41,198 bases of DNA from Acidobacteriota bacterium. Lineage in GTDB: Bacteria > Acidobacteriota > Blastocatellia > Pyrinomonadales > Pyrinomonadaceae. Shown piece by piece: positions 17,051 through 25,680 of this stretch (position 1 is its first letter; each line of letters begins with the position of its first letter). Location: positions 1 to 41,198 of the forward strand of contig JAKQII010000143.1 of assembly GCA_029557535.1 (NCBI GenBank), read 5' to 3'. The position numbers and the translations under genes were made by a program. The notes under the pieces were generated by a model. That model was given only the letters and a program-made list of their open reading frames with translations. It was not told the DNA's origin and searched no databases.

Positions 17051-17723
17051 GAGCATCGAACTTCCCGAGTCTATGGCCGGCCTCGAAACGCACGACAAGG
17101 TGTTCGATCTTGTCCGGCGGTTTCTTGATCGCGGCGCTCGTATCATCGACCTCGGGGCCGGCCAGGGAGCGTTTTCAAAAAGACTTGCGGAGCTCGGCCA
17201 CGAGGTCGTGGCCGTTGATTCCGATCCCGCGAACTGGAAGGTGCCGGGGATCGACGTGCTCAACATCGACCTCGACACCGAATTCGCCGCGGGCATCGGG
17301 CGCGGAGGCTTCGACGCGGTCGTCGCGATCGAGATCGTCGAACATGTCGAGAACCCGTTCGGCTTTGCCCGCGAGGCGGCCAAACTGCTCAAACCGGGCG
17401 GTTTGTTCTTTTTGACGACACCGAATGTCGAGGCCGTCAGTTCACGGCTGATCTTTCTTTACACGGGCCGACTGAAGCATTTCGGCGCCTGGGAAACGGT
17501 CCGGCCGGCGCATATCACGCCGATCTTCCGTTGGAAGCTCGGGATGCTGCTCGCGGAGGCGGGTTTTGAGATCGTCGAGGAGGGCTTCAACCGCTATGAA
17601 CATAAGACCGGAACCAATATCAAGGGCCGGATCGCGGGGATCGCCGCCCGCGCCTTGGACCCTTTCCTGAAAGGCGAAAAAGGCGGTGAGTGCCGGATCG
17701 TCGTGGCACGCAGGACCAATTGA
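17040..17723 (+). CDS. SAM-dependent methyltransferase (class I)
   Basis: A 227-aa class I methyltransferase. Motif I is IIDLGAGQGAFSKRL, motif II is VVAVDSDP, and FDAVVAIEIVEHVENPFGF is the UbiG-like post-motif block. GGLFFLTTPNVEA ends the core fold. The ATG at 17040 overlaps the previous gene's stop by 11 nt; the tracked TTG at 17010 would give a longer overlap and no better fit. It shares the EHxxNP-type block with the preceding gene, so the two may be distant paralogues. Target unknown; sugar modification is likely from context. Confidence 0.82.
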   Translation: MDGKSIELPESMAGLETHDKVFDLVRRFLDRGARIIDLGAGQGAFSKRLAELGHEVVAVDSDPANWKVPGIDVLNIDLDTEFAAGIGRGGFDAVVAIEIVEHVENPFGFAREAAKLLKPGGLFFLTTPNVEAVSSRLIFLYTGRLKHFGAWETVRPAHITPIFRWKLGMLLAEAGFEIVEEGFNRYEHKTGTNIKGRIAGIAARALDPFLKGEKGGECRIVVARRTN

Positions 17724-19264
17724 TGAGATCGTTCGGCGAAATAGGAAGAACAAAGCTGATGACCGGCGGTCGCCGGGGGCTCTTCGTGCCGATCGCGCTG
17801 CTTTGGGGGCTGGCCCTTGTTGCCGGCTTTGCATTCCTCGTCTTCGACGAGGGCCTCGGTTCGGCCCTCGGAAGCTACTACCTGATCCCGTGGGCGCTGG
17901 CGGCGGGGGCGGTCGTATTGGCCCCGGCCGCATACTACTTTTACCGCGGCGAGTTCGACCTGTTCCATCCGCTCGTGTTCGGCGTCTGGTCATACATCTT
18001 CCCGGCATTCGTGATCGGCGCGCTTATCATCACGTTCAACATGACGAACAGTTACGTGATGCTCTTCGTGACCGATCCGGAATACACGCTGCCGTTGTCG
18101 CTCGTCTATGTTTCGATGGGCTTTCTCGGGGTCGTCGCCGGCTTTTACCTGCCTCTCGGCCGGTATCTTGCATCGCGGGCGACAAGGATCACGCCGGCAG
18201 GCGAATGGGACATCGACAAGATCTGGTTGCCGGGCGTCGCGCTGTCCCTATCCGGGCTGGCGATCAACATCATCGGGCTGCTTCAGGGCGTCCTCGGTTT
18301 CCAGCGCGTTGACGAGGTCGGCACGTTCGACAGCGCCGTCGTTTTTCTGACGTACATTTTCAACGTCGGCTACGTCATGCTCTGGCTCGGTGTTTTCCAG
18401 ACGCCCCGGCGCAATGGACAGTTCTACCTGATCGTCGCGTTCCTCGTGGCGATGATCCCGCTGCGGATGGCGCTCCAGGGGGGACGCAGCAGCCTCATGC
18501 TGAGCGTGATCTCGATCGCGGTCGGGTTCTGGTACTCGGGACGGCGGCTCAAGTGGCAGCACACGACGGTCTTCGGGGCGATCCTTGTTGTGGCGATCTT
18601 CATCGGGATCATCTACGGGACGACGTTTCGGCGCATCAAGGGATCGGAGGAGCGGATAAACGCCGGGGATTATGCGGGGCAGATCGTCGAGACCTTCAAT
18701 TATTTCTCGCGCACGGACACGGCGCTGATCCTGTCCGAAGGCATGTCGTCGATGGCCGAGCGCATCGAGAATCTGAGTTCGCTCGGAGTCGTTGTGGCGA
18801 ACTACGAGAAGCTCGAACCATACGAGGAGAGCTACGGGTTGAAGAACAACATCGTCAACGACCTGCTGACGGCGTTCGTGCCGCGGTTCGTCTGGCCGGA
18901 CAAACCGAACACTTCGGATCCGCGGGCTTACAGCGAGCTCTATTTCGACTTCGGCGAGAATTCGTTCGCGATCACTCCGTTCGGCGATCTGCTCCGGAAT
19001 TTCGGGGTCATCGGAATTCCGCTCGGGATGGCGATCATCGGTTTCTACTACCGCCTGATCTACGACTATCTGATCGATACGCCCGAACCGCGTCTCTGGA
19101 AGAAGGTCGCCTATTACCCCCTGCTGGCCGCGGTGTCGTTCGAATCGTTCTATGCCACGTTCTTTCCGATCGTGATCCGCGTGCTGTTCGTCGTGGTCGT
19201 GAGCGTCCTGTTCGTCGGCTTCTTTGCGCGAAAGCGGTTCTCCGGATCTTTGGCGGTACGGTAA
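17723..19264 (+). CDS. Polysaccharide polymerase (Wzy/O-antigen polymerase-like)
   Basis: A 513-aa protein with about 10-12 hydrophobic segments and a large loop toward the C-terminus (about 300-420). In it, FNYFSRTDTALIL and LLTAFVPRFVWPDKP resemble oligosaccharide repeat-unit polymerases. GENSFAITPFGDLLRNFGVIGIPLGM then precedes the last membrane spans. Such proteins link repeat units at the periplasmic face. The ATG at 17723 shares one base with the preceding TGA (TGATG), which decides the start over the ORF-track start at 17690. Wzy proteins are poorly conserved, so the call rests on topology, the loop motifs and position. Confidence 0.8.
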   Translation: MRSFGEIGRTKLMTGGRRGLFVPIALLWGLALVAGFAFLVFDEGLGSALGSYYLIPWALAAGAVVLAPAAYYFYRGEFDLFHPLVFGVWSYIFPAFVIGALIITFNMTNSYVMLFVTDPEYTLPLSLVYVSMGFLGVVAGFYLPLGRYLASRATRITPAGEWDIDKIWLPGVALSLSGLAINIIGLLQGVLGFQRVDEVGTFDSAVVFLTYIFNVGYVMLWLGVFQTPRRNGQFYLIVAFLVAMIPLRMALQGGRSSLMLSVISIAVGFWYSGRRLKWQHTTVFGAILVVAIFIGIIYGTTFRRIKGSEERINAGDYAGQIVETFNYFSRTDTALILSEGMSSMAERIENLSSLGVVVANYEKLEPYEESYGLKNNIVNDLLTAFVPRFVWPDKPNTSDPRAYSELYFDFGENSFAITPFGDLLRNFGVIGIPLGMAIIGFYYRLIYDYLIDTPEPRLWKKVAYYPLLAAVSFESFYATFFPIVIRVLFVVVVSVLFVGFFARKRFSGSLAVR

Positions 19265-19286
19265 ATCATCTGTTTACAGAGGTTAG

Positions 19287-20276
19287 ATGGAAAAGATCGT
19301 CTTTACCAACGGCTGCTTCGACATCCTCCATCCGGGACATGTCGATCTCCTCGCGCGGGCGCGGGCGCTCGGAACGCGGCTGATCGTCGGCATCAACAGC
19401 GACGCTTCGGTCAGATCGATCAAGGGCGCGGGGCGGCCGCTCATGACGCAGGATGAGCGTGCCGCCGTCCTGATCGGTCTCGCGGCCGTCGACGAGGTCC
19501 GGGTCTTTGACGAGCCGACGCCGGAAAACCTGATCCGCGAGATCGCTCCCGACGTTCTCGTCAAGGGCGGGGACTGGCCCGAATCGGAGATCATCGGCGC
19601 GGATTTCGTTCGCGCCAGGGGCGGGGAAGTGCATTCGCTGCCGCTTCTCGAAGGACACTCGAGCAGCGCGATCATCGCGCGAAACGGAGTTGCGCCCGGC
19701 AGTCGCGTCAGCGGAGGCGTCGCGGACACACTCCGCGAGCACCTCGAGGTGTTTGATCGTTTGCTCGCCGCAAATGTTGGCGATATTGAGGTTGCCGGGG
19801 CGGCGTTGGTTCACGTCCTGCGCCGCGGCGGGAAGGTCCTGATCTGCGGGAACGGCGGGAGCGCGGCCGACGCCCAGCACTTCGCGGCGGAACTCGTCGG
19901 AAGGTTCGAAGGCGAACGGGCCGGACTTCCTTCGGTCGCCCTGACGACCGACACATCCGCGCTGACGGCGATCACGAACGACTATTCGTTCGAAAGAGTA
20001 TTCGCGCGCCAGGTCGAAGCGCTTGGCCGCGAGGGCGACGCGCTCGTGGCGATCAGCACGAGCGGCAATTCGCCGAACGTGCTCGCCGCGGTCATGGCGG
20101 CGCGCGCCCTTCGAATGGCTACCTTCGGACTGACGGGGGCGAGAGGGAAAAAACTGGCGTCGCTCTGCGATCATGCCGTTCTCGTCCCGTCGGAACGGAC
20201 GGCGCGGATTCAGGAAGCGCACCTGACAGTCATCCATCTTTGGTGCGGGATCATCGACAATGAATTCCGAAGTTAA
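19287..20276 (+). CDS. Fusion: heptose-1-P adenylyltransferase + phosphoheptose isomerase
   Basis: A 329-aa two-domain protein. Residues 1-130 are a cytidylyltransferase-fold adenylyltransferase like the C-terminal half of HldE. They carry FTNGCFDILHPGHVDLL (HxGH at 15-18), VGINSDASVRSIKG and VKGGDWPESEIIGADFV. Residues about 145-329 are a GmhA-type SIS isomerase with CGNGGSAADAQHFAAEL (187-203), STSGNSP (257-263) and QEAHLTVIHLW near the end. GmhA isomerises sedoheptulose-7-P to heptose-7-P; the adenylyltransferase later makes ADP-heptose. These are the first and a later step of one pathway. AGAGG precedes the start. The kinase for the step between overlaps downstream by 17 nt. GmhB and HldD are not in the window. 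Confidence 0.88.
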   Translation: MEKIVFTNGCFDILHPGHVDLLARARALGTRLIVGINSDASVRSIKGAGRPLMTQDERAAVLIGLAAVDEVRVFDEPTPENLIREIAPDVLVKGGDWPESEIIGADFVRARGGEVHSLPLLEGHSSSAIIARNGVAPGSRVSGGVADTLREHLEVFDRLLAANVGDIEVAGAALVHVLRRGGKVLICGNGGSAADAQHFAAELVGRFEGERAGLPSVALTTDTSALTAITNDYSFERVFARQVEALGREGDALVAISTSGNSPNVLAAVMAARALRMATFGLTGARGKKLASLCDHAVLVPSERTARIQEAHLTVIHLWCGIIDNEFRS

Positions 20277-21249
20277 AGTGTTGGTTGAGGAAATACTCGT
20301 TAAAGCGCCCCGCGTGCGCGTCCTGGTGGTCGGGGACGTGATGCTCGACCGCTATCATTGGGGAAATGTTTCCAGAATCTCGCCGGAAGCGCCGGTCCCG
20401 GTCGTCAGACTCGAACGGACGACGATCGCGGCGGGCGGGGCCGCCAACGTGGCGGCGAACATCGTCGGCCTTGGCGCGACCGTCCGTCTTTTTGGGCTCA
20501 TCGGCGATGATGCCGAAGGTGATGTCCTGAGGCAGGAGATCGTGCGCGCGGGCGTCGGTGGCGACGATCTGTTCGCGGTCAGGCAGCGGCCTACGACCGT
20601 CAAGACGCGTATCGTCGCTCACGGACAGCATGTCGTCCGGCTCGATCAGGAAGACTCGGCGGCGCTGGACGGTCCGGCGGAGGATGAACTGAACACGCGG
20701 ATAGGTGCCGCGCTGCCGTCGGCGTCGATCGTGATCGTTTCCGACTATGCGAAGGGAATGCTTTCGGACGCCATCCTCGCGCGTCTGATAACGTCAGCGA
20801 GGCGGCTCGGGATTCCGGTTCTCGCCGACCCGAAAGGCAAAGAGTACGGGAAATACGCCGGCGCGACAATGGTCACGCCGAACCAAAAAGAGGCGTTGGA
20901 CGCCTGCGGGCTCGATTCCGAGAACTCACTCGAGGCGGCGGGCCGTAAATTGCTCACGGATCTTGACTTGGAGTCGGTGCTTATCACCCGCGGCGAGGCC
21001 GGAATGAGCCTCTTTCGGGGCGCCGGCGGACCGGTTTCGTTCGCGGCGCGGGCCCGCACGGTCTTCGACGTCACGGGGGCAGGCGACACCGTGATCGCCG
21101 CGCTCGGTACCGCGCTCGGCACCGGCGTCGGACTGTTGGCTGCGGTCGAGTTCGCTAATCTCGCGGCGGGGATCGTCGTCGAGCAGATCGGCACCACCGC
21201 GATCACCGCCTCCCTCGTCAGGGAATACCTGGACGCTCACTCCGATTAA
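20260..21249 (+). CDS. D-glycero-beta-D-manno-heptose-7-phosphate kinase (HldE N-domain type)
   Basis: A 329-aa PfkB/ribokinase-family kinase matching the N-terminal half of HldE. VVGDVMLDRYHWGNVSRISPEAPVPVV is the family's heptokinase signature. AGGAANVAANI follows near residues 58-68, and DVTGAGDTVIAA (270-281) holds the catalytic Asp and anion hole. It would phosphorylate heptose-7-P at C1. It stands alone here because the adenylyltransferase partner is fused to the isomerase upstream. The ATG lies inside the 3' end of that gene (17-nt overlap), with GGGA upstream. A PfkB kinase points to the ADP-heptose route rather than the GDP-heptose route, which uses a GHMP kinase. Confidence 0.9.
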   Translation: MNSEVKVLVEEILVKAPRVRVLVVGDVMLDRYHWGNVSRISPEAPVPVVRLERTTIAAGGAANVAANIVGLGATVRLFGLIGDDAEGDVLRQEIVRAGVGGDDLFAVRQRPTTVKTRIVAHGQHVVRLDQEDSAALDGPAEDELNTRIGAALPSASIVIVSDYAKGMLSDAILARLITSARRLGIPVLADPKGKEYGKYAGATMVTPNQKEALDACGLDSENSLEAAGRKLLTDLDLESVLITRGEAGMSLFRGAGGPVSFAARARTVFDVTGAGDTVIAALGTALGTGVGLLAAVEFANLAAGIVVEQIGTTAITASLVREYLDAHSD

Positions 21250-21530
21250 ACCCAGATTACGCATTAGCCGTCCAATCGGGCTGATGCCGAACGGCGCGCC
21301 TAAGAAACACGTGGCGTTCGATTTGTGGCAAATTAGCCGCTGATGAACGCGGATGACGCGGACAATCCATTAAGCCAGATCATGGCGAATTGCGATTCTG
21401 TCGTAATCGACGGCCAAAGTTCGATCAGGTCTGCACTTTCTGCTCAAATCCGCGTTATCTGGGTAAATCGCGGCTAAATCGATCAACGGGGTTGAGGAGC
21501 CGAAGTGTCTATTGCGTAATCTCGGTTAAA
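21246..21530. repeat. Nested inverted-repeat element in convergent gap
   Basis: This fills most of the 343-bp gap 21250-21592, which has no credible gene. Outer arms: TTAAACCCAGATTACGCATTA (21246-21266) against TATTGCGTAATCTCGGTTAA (21510-21529), sharing AGATTACGCA in inverted orientation. Inner arms: AATTAGCCGCTGATGAACGC (from 21331) against AAATCCGCGTTATCTGGGTA...CGCGGCTAAAT (21445-21479). The left arm overlaps the stop of the kinase gene. The CCGCTGATGAACGCGGATGACGCGG wording resembles a family of dispersed bacterial palindromic repeats. It may also serve as a terminator for the convergent transcripts. No transposase is present. Confidence 0.6.
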
Positions 21531-21592
21531 TGCCCCCGAATGGTAAGCGGACGCCTCAAGTCAGCACGCTTAACTGCTGCAAATAGCACCAT

Positions 21593-22708
21593 TCAGGGCG
21601 CTACCGATCGATAAAGCTCAAGCCATTTCGAGATATTTCCGGAAATATCGAATTCGCGTTCCACGAGCGGGCGGCAGCGGCTTCGCATCTCGCCATATGC
21701 GCTTTCCGAAAGCGACAGCATGCGGTCGATGGCAGCAGCCAGCGACGCCGGCGCATTGTCGGACCAAATGCCGACGCGCTCGTCCTCGAGGATCTTCCAC
21801 GGCGCGCCGCGCGAGGCGATCACCGGCGTTCCCTGGGCGAGCGCTTCGAGAACCACGACGCCGAAATTCTCGGTGTGGGACGGCATCACCATCAGCCTCG
21901 CGTTCGCGAGCAGTGCCTGTTTTTCCCCGCCTTCGACCTGCCCGACAAATCTGACGCGCGACCCGAGGCCGAGCCGCGCGACCAGATCCCTCAGCGGCGC
22001 CTCGAATTCGGGCTTGCCGGTCCCGGCGATCCTCAGCTCGAACCCGGACTCCATGAACCGGGGCGACCGCGATACGGCTTCGATGAGGTTGTCGATCGCC
22101 TTTTTGGGGTGGATCCTGCCGATGAACAGCAGGTAGTCTGCCGCGTTCCTTTGAACCTGATCCGGAATTTCGAGATAGTTCGGGATCCGAACCACCCGCG
22201 CGCCCTCGCCGAACACTTTTCTGATGTAGGCGGACTCCTCATCGCATGTGGAATGATAGACGGGATAGCGCCCGACGAGCAGTTTGAGCAACGCGAGAAT
22301 GGGCTTCTTGCGGCCCTTCGAGTGCTCGAGCGCGATCGGGTCGAGTTCGCCGCGCGGCGACCAGAGCAGCTTCTTTCCCAGGATCCGCGCGACGATACCG
22401 GTGGCGAACGCCGCGGGATAAAAGACCGAGGAGACGTGCACGATGTCGTTCACGCGAACGCGGCGGATCGCCAGCAGCGTTTGCTTGAGCGGAAAATTGA
22501 GGTTCGGTGTCCGGACGTAGATCGTCCGGATGCCCTCGACCTTCGCCCATTCGTTGAGCGGCGTTCCCGGGCCAAGGCCCTTGTCGGACGCGACGACCTC
22601 CGGGAGAAGGCCCTCGGCCGCGAGGTTCTTCGCGATCCAGTAGACGGAATTGGCCGGGCCGCCGGCCTGCGACGGATAAAAGACCTCGACCGGATAAAGG
22701 ATCTTCAT
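21593..22708 (-). CDS. Glycosyltransferase family 4
   Basis: A 371-aa GT-B enzyme. MKILYPVEVFYPSQAGGPANSVYWIAKNLA is the N-terminal Gly-rich loop. LLFIGRIHPKKAIDNLIEA opens the donor domain, and SHTENFGVVVLEALAQGTPVIAS is the GT4 donor-site motif with the E-x7-E pair. The tracked ORF starts at 22765 inside asnB; 22708 is chosen because the fold starts exactly there, 4 nt after the asnB stop. It is transcribed with asnB on the minus strand. Sugar specificity is unknown. Confidence 0.88.
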   Translation of the reverse strand: MKILYPVEVFYPSQAGGPANSVYWIAKNLAAEGLLPEVVASDKGLGPGTPLNEWAKVEGIRTIYVRTPNLNFPLKQTLLAIRRVRVNDIVHVSSVFYPAAFATGIVARILGKKLLWSPRGELDPIALEHSKGRKKPILALLKLLVGRYPVYHSTCDEESAYIRKVFGEGARVVRIPNYLEIPDQVQRNAADYLLFIGRIHPKKAIDNLIEAVSRSPRFMESGFELRIAGTGKPEFEAPLRDLVARLGLGSRVRFVGQVEGGEKQALLANARLMVMPSHTENFGVVVLEALAQGTPVIASRGAPWKILEDERVGIWSDNAPASLAAAIDRMLSLSESAYGEMRSRCRPLVEREFDISGNISKWLELYRSVAP

Positions 22709-22712
22709 GTGA

Positions 22713-24563
22713 TCAGAAGCGGTTGGCGTCGAGCCAATCGGAAAGCACGACGAGGTGCCAGACATGCGACCAGAGAACGCCGGAGCGCCGTTCGGAAAAG
22801 TCGTCCCAGAGCCGGGTCAGACGTCCGGGATCGAGCAGCGCCCGCCCGGCGAGCGCCGCGATCCGTGCTTCGCAAAACTCCCGCAGTTCCGCGCGCATCC
22901 ACTTTTCCCAAGGCAGGACGAACCCCATTTTTGGCCTGTGCACGATCGAATCGGGAAGGAGCGGCGCGAGCGAGTCCACCAGGAGCCGTTTCGGGAAGTC
23001 CGGATATTTGTATTCGTCGGGGATCTCGAGGACATATTCGACCAGCTCGTAATCGAAGAACGGTTCGCGGACCTCAAGGGCCGACGCCATGCTGAACTGG
23101 TCCGCGTCCTTGAGCAGCACGTTCTGGGTGTAACCTAGAAACTCGGCGATCGAGAACTGGCTCAGAAGCGGAAATTCGGCGATTGCCGCGGCGCGGCCCG
23201 CCAGTTCCTTGGTGATGTTGAAGGTGTCCGGCTTCCCGCCTTCAAGTTCGCAGATCAGCCGATCGGAAAGGACCTGCCGGGTCCGCGGATAAAAGTGCTC
23301 GATCCCGTTTCCGGACTCAAGGACAGCGCCGATCCGCTGGTGCTTCGAGTTTGCCGACAGGGCAAGGACGGCACCCGCGGCGCGGCGTACGATCCGCGGC
23401 GTGAGCGAAACCGCCCCGCGGCGGAACTTCAGCCAGTTGATGAAGTTCGGGTAGCCGGCGAAAAGCTCGTCACCGCCGACTCCCGACAGCGCGACCTTGA
23501 GGCCGGCGGCGCGTGTCGCCTTCGAGACGACGTAAGTGTTGACCCCGTCGCCGCTTGGCGAATCGGCGCCGGCGAGCGCGGCCGGAAGCGATTCGAGAAA
23601 GTCGCCCGCGCGGAGCCGCACGCTCTGGTGATCGGTCCCGAACCTTTTCGCGATCGTCTCGGCGTGGACCGATTCATCGAACTCAGGCTCCTCGAAATTG
23701 ACGGAAAAGGTGCTGACCGGCGCGTCGCTGATCTGCGACATCAGGGCGACGATCGCGCTCGAATCGATCCCGCCCGACAGAAAGGCTCCGAGCCGGACGT
23801 CGCTGACCAGGCGGCGTTTGACCGAGTTTTCGAGCAGTCCGCGAATCCGTTCGCGGACCTCGGGTGCGGACTTTTCGCTGAATGCTCCGCGGCGGCCGTC
23901 GATCGACCAGTAGCGGCCGGTGCGCAGCCCGCCCGTGCCGAATTTCGCCCAGCAGCCCGCGGGAAGCTGGCGGATGCCCGCAACGATCGTTCCGGGCGAG
24001 TACACGGACTGGAACGCCAGGTAATCGCGGAGTCCGGCCCGGTCGATCGTCCGGTCGGCAAGACCCGAGGCGAGAACGGAGCGGATCTCCGAGGCGAAGA
24101 CAAGATTCCTGCCGGTTAGGCAGTAATAGAGCGGCTTGACGCCCATCCGGTCGCGGGCAAGAAAAAGCTCGCGCGTCAGGCGGTCCCAGATGGCGAACGC
24201 GAACATCCCGTTGAGCATGGCGAGGCAGTCGCTTCCGAACCGCTCGTAAGCGGCGAGGATGGTCTCCGTGTCCGACGCGGTGCGGAACGGATATTCGGGC
24301 ATTCGCTCACGGACCTCGCCGAAATTGTAAATCTCGCCGTTAAATGTGATTATGAAACGGTTTTCCGTGTCCGACATCGGCTGGTTGGCGCTCTCTGAGA
24401 GATCGATGATCGAAAGCCGCCGGTGTCCGAGCGCGATGCCTTCGTCGATAAATCGCCCGGCGGCGTCGGGTCCGCGGTGGGCCAGCCGGCCGGTCATCGC
24501 ATCGATCGCCGCTTCGGCATGCTCGCGTTCCATCGGGCCGGCCAGACCGGCTATTCCGCACAT
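22713..24563 (-). CDS. Asparagine synthase-type glutamine amidotransferase (AsnB-like)
   Basis: A 616-aa class II glutamine amidotransferase fused to an asparagine-synthase ATP-pyrophosphatase domain. The start at 24563 gives MCGIAG, placing the catalytic Cys at position 2 as the family requires; the ORF-track start four codons upstream would bury it. GHRRLSIID, FNGEIYN and the P-loop FLSGGIDSSAIVALMS are all present. It could make asparagine, but its pairing with a glycosyltransferase gene suggests amidation of a sugar carboxylate, as known for some O-antigen AsnB homologues. No uronic-acid gene is in the window to support that. Confidence 0.88.
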   Translation of the reverse strand: MCGIAGLAGPMEREHAEAAIDAMTGRLAHRGPDAAGRFIDEGIALGHRRLSIIDLSESANQPMSDTENRFIITFNGEIYNFGEVRERMPEYPFRTASDTETILAAYERFGSDCLAMLNGMFAFAIWDRLTRELFLARDRMGVKPLYYCLTGRNLVFASEIRSVLASGLADRTIDRAGLRDYLAFQSVYSPGTIVAGIRQLPAGCWAKFGTGGLRTGRYWSIDGRRGAFSEKSAPEVRERIRGLLENSVKRRLVSDVRLGAFLSGGIDSSAIVALMSQISDAPVSTFSVNFEEPEFDESVHAETIAKRFGTDHQSVRLRAGDFLESLPAALAGADSPSGDGVNTYVVSKATRAAGLKVALSGVGGDELFAGYPNFINWLKFRRGAVSLTPRIVRRAAGAVLALSANSKHQRIGAVLESGNGIEHFYPRTRQVLSDRLICELEGGKPDTFNITKELAGRAAAIAEFPLLSQFSIAEFLGYTQNVLLKDADQFSMASALEVREPFFDYELVEYVLEIPDEYKYPDFPKRLLVDSLAPLLPDSIVHRPKMGFVLPWEKWMRAELREFCEARIAALAGRALLDPGRLTRLWDDFSERRSGVLWSHVWHLVVLSDWLDANRF

Positions 24564-24784
24564 ATTGAAGAGCATACAACAAAGCCGCTCAGGTTGGACA
24601 ACGGGTCGCGGACCGCTCCGGCCGGAACCTGTTCAGAAATTACCTGAGGTTTTTTCGGGTGAATTCTGGAGTTTTCGTGAAATCGGATTGCAAATCACCC
24701 GTAACTGTGGCAAATACGGTAATTATCGGTTCATGTCATGGTTGAGATGTCGGCGCGGCGACGATTAGAGACCACATTAAGTCA
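24564..24784. other. Divergent intergenic region
   Basis: A 221-bp gap between asnB (minus) and the RmlD-like gene (plus). It is AT-richer than the genes and should hold both promoters. I see only a weak CGGGTGA/TCACCCG inverted pair (about 24656-24701) and no convincing -35/-10 set or gene. Confidence 0.4.
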
Positions 24785-25672
24785 ATGAAAGTACTTGTAT
24801 TCGGCGCCACAGGCATGCTCGGTCACGCGATACTTTCGCGCTGGCAGGATCGTTTCGACGTTTTCGGCGTGATGCGGGGCAAGTTCGAACGGATCGAGCG
24901 GTTACGGATACTCGAACGCGGCCGCGCGTTCGACGGCGTCGACGTCAGGGACGAGGGCAGTGTGAGGATGGTCGTTGAAGCCGTCCGGCCCGACGTGATA
25001 TTCAACGCGGTCGGCATTATCAAGCAGCTCCCGAGCTCGATGAACGTCGTCGATACGCTCGAGATAAACTCCATCTTCCCGCACCGGCTGGCGGGGCTGG
25101 CGGCAGAATTCGGCGCCCGTCTCGTCAACGTCAGCACCGATTGCGTGTTCTCGGGGTCGAAGGGCATGTACACGGAATCGGATCAGCCCGACGCGCTGGA
25201 CCTGTACGGCGTCAGCAAGCGATTCGGAGAGGTCGCCGAGGGAAACTGCCTGACCGTCAGAACTTCGATCATCGGGCCCGAGATCGGAAGTTCGCACAGC
25301 CTGCTGGACTGGTTCCTCGGAAACGAAGGCGGGGAGGTGAAGGGTTACAGCAACGCCGTTTTTTCGGGCTTTCCGACGGTGGTTCTGGCCGATATTCTCG
25401 GCGACGTCATCGAGCGACCTCCGGATCTGGCCGGGCTATTTCACGTTTCCGCCGAGCCGATCGACAAGTTCACGCTCCTGCAGCTGGTCCGTGACGCCTA
25501 CGGCGCGCGGATCGCGATCGTCCCGGACGGGGAGCTCGTCATCGACCGGAGCCTGGACTCCGGTCGGTTCCGTGAGGCAACGGGCTTTGTCCCGCGCCCG
25601 TGGCCCGCGATGATACGCGAGATGGCGGCGGCGGACACCCGGCGTTTACAAACGCCCGAAAACCTAAAATAA
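24785..25672 (+). CDS. RmlD-like nucleotide-sugar 4-reductase (WbvR/QnlA-like)
   Basis: A 295-aa SDR reductase. The NAD(P) motif is GATGMLG (7-13); NVSTDCVFSG (115-124) and YGVSK (141-145) give the Ser/Thr-Tyr-Lys active site. It resembles RmlD and the reductases of UDP-L-FucNAc/L-QuiNAc synthesis. The FucNAc reductases (CapF/WbjC) usually carry an extra C-terminal cupin domain of about 100 residues. That is absent here, which favours a WbvR/QnlA-type reductase making UDP-L-RhaNAc. It is followed at 8 nt by the dehydratase and then the 2-epimerase, completing the module. Confidence 0.8.
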   Translation: MKVLVFGATGMLGHAILSRWQDRFDVFGVMRGKFERIERLRILERGRAFDGVDVRDEGSVRMVVEAVRPDVIFNAVGIIKQLPSSMNVVDTLEINSIFPHRLAGLAAEFGARLVNVSTDCVFSGSKGMYTESDQPDALDLYGVSKRFGEVAEGNCLTVRTSIIGPEIGSSHSLLDWFLGNEGGEVKGYSNAVFSGFPTVVLADILGDVIERPPDLAGLFHVSAEPIDKFTLLQLVRDAYGARIAIVPDGELVIDRSLDSGRFREATGFVPRPWPAMIREMAAADTRRLQTPENLK

Positions 25673-25680
25673 TTGTTGCG

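Noticed and set aside
21390-21614. 74-aa ORF in the 21.2-21.6 kb gap
   Set aside because: It reads through the inverted repeats, has no Shine-Dalgarno, no recognisable domain and an unlikely basic composition.
21875-23095. 406-aa ORF antisense to the GT4 and AsnB genes
   Set aside because: Long because stop codons are rare in this frame at high GC; very Arg/Asp-rich, spans two real genes and resembles nothing.
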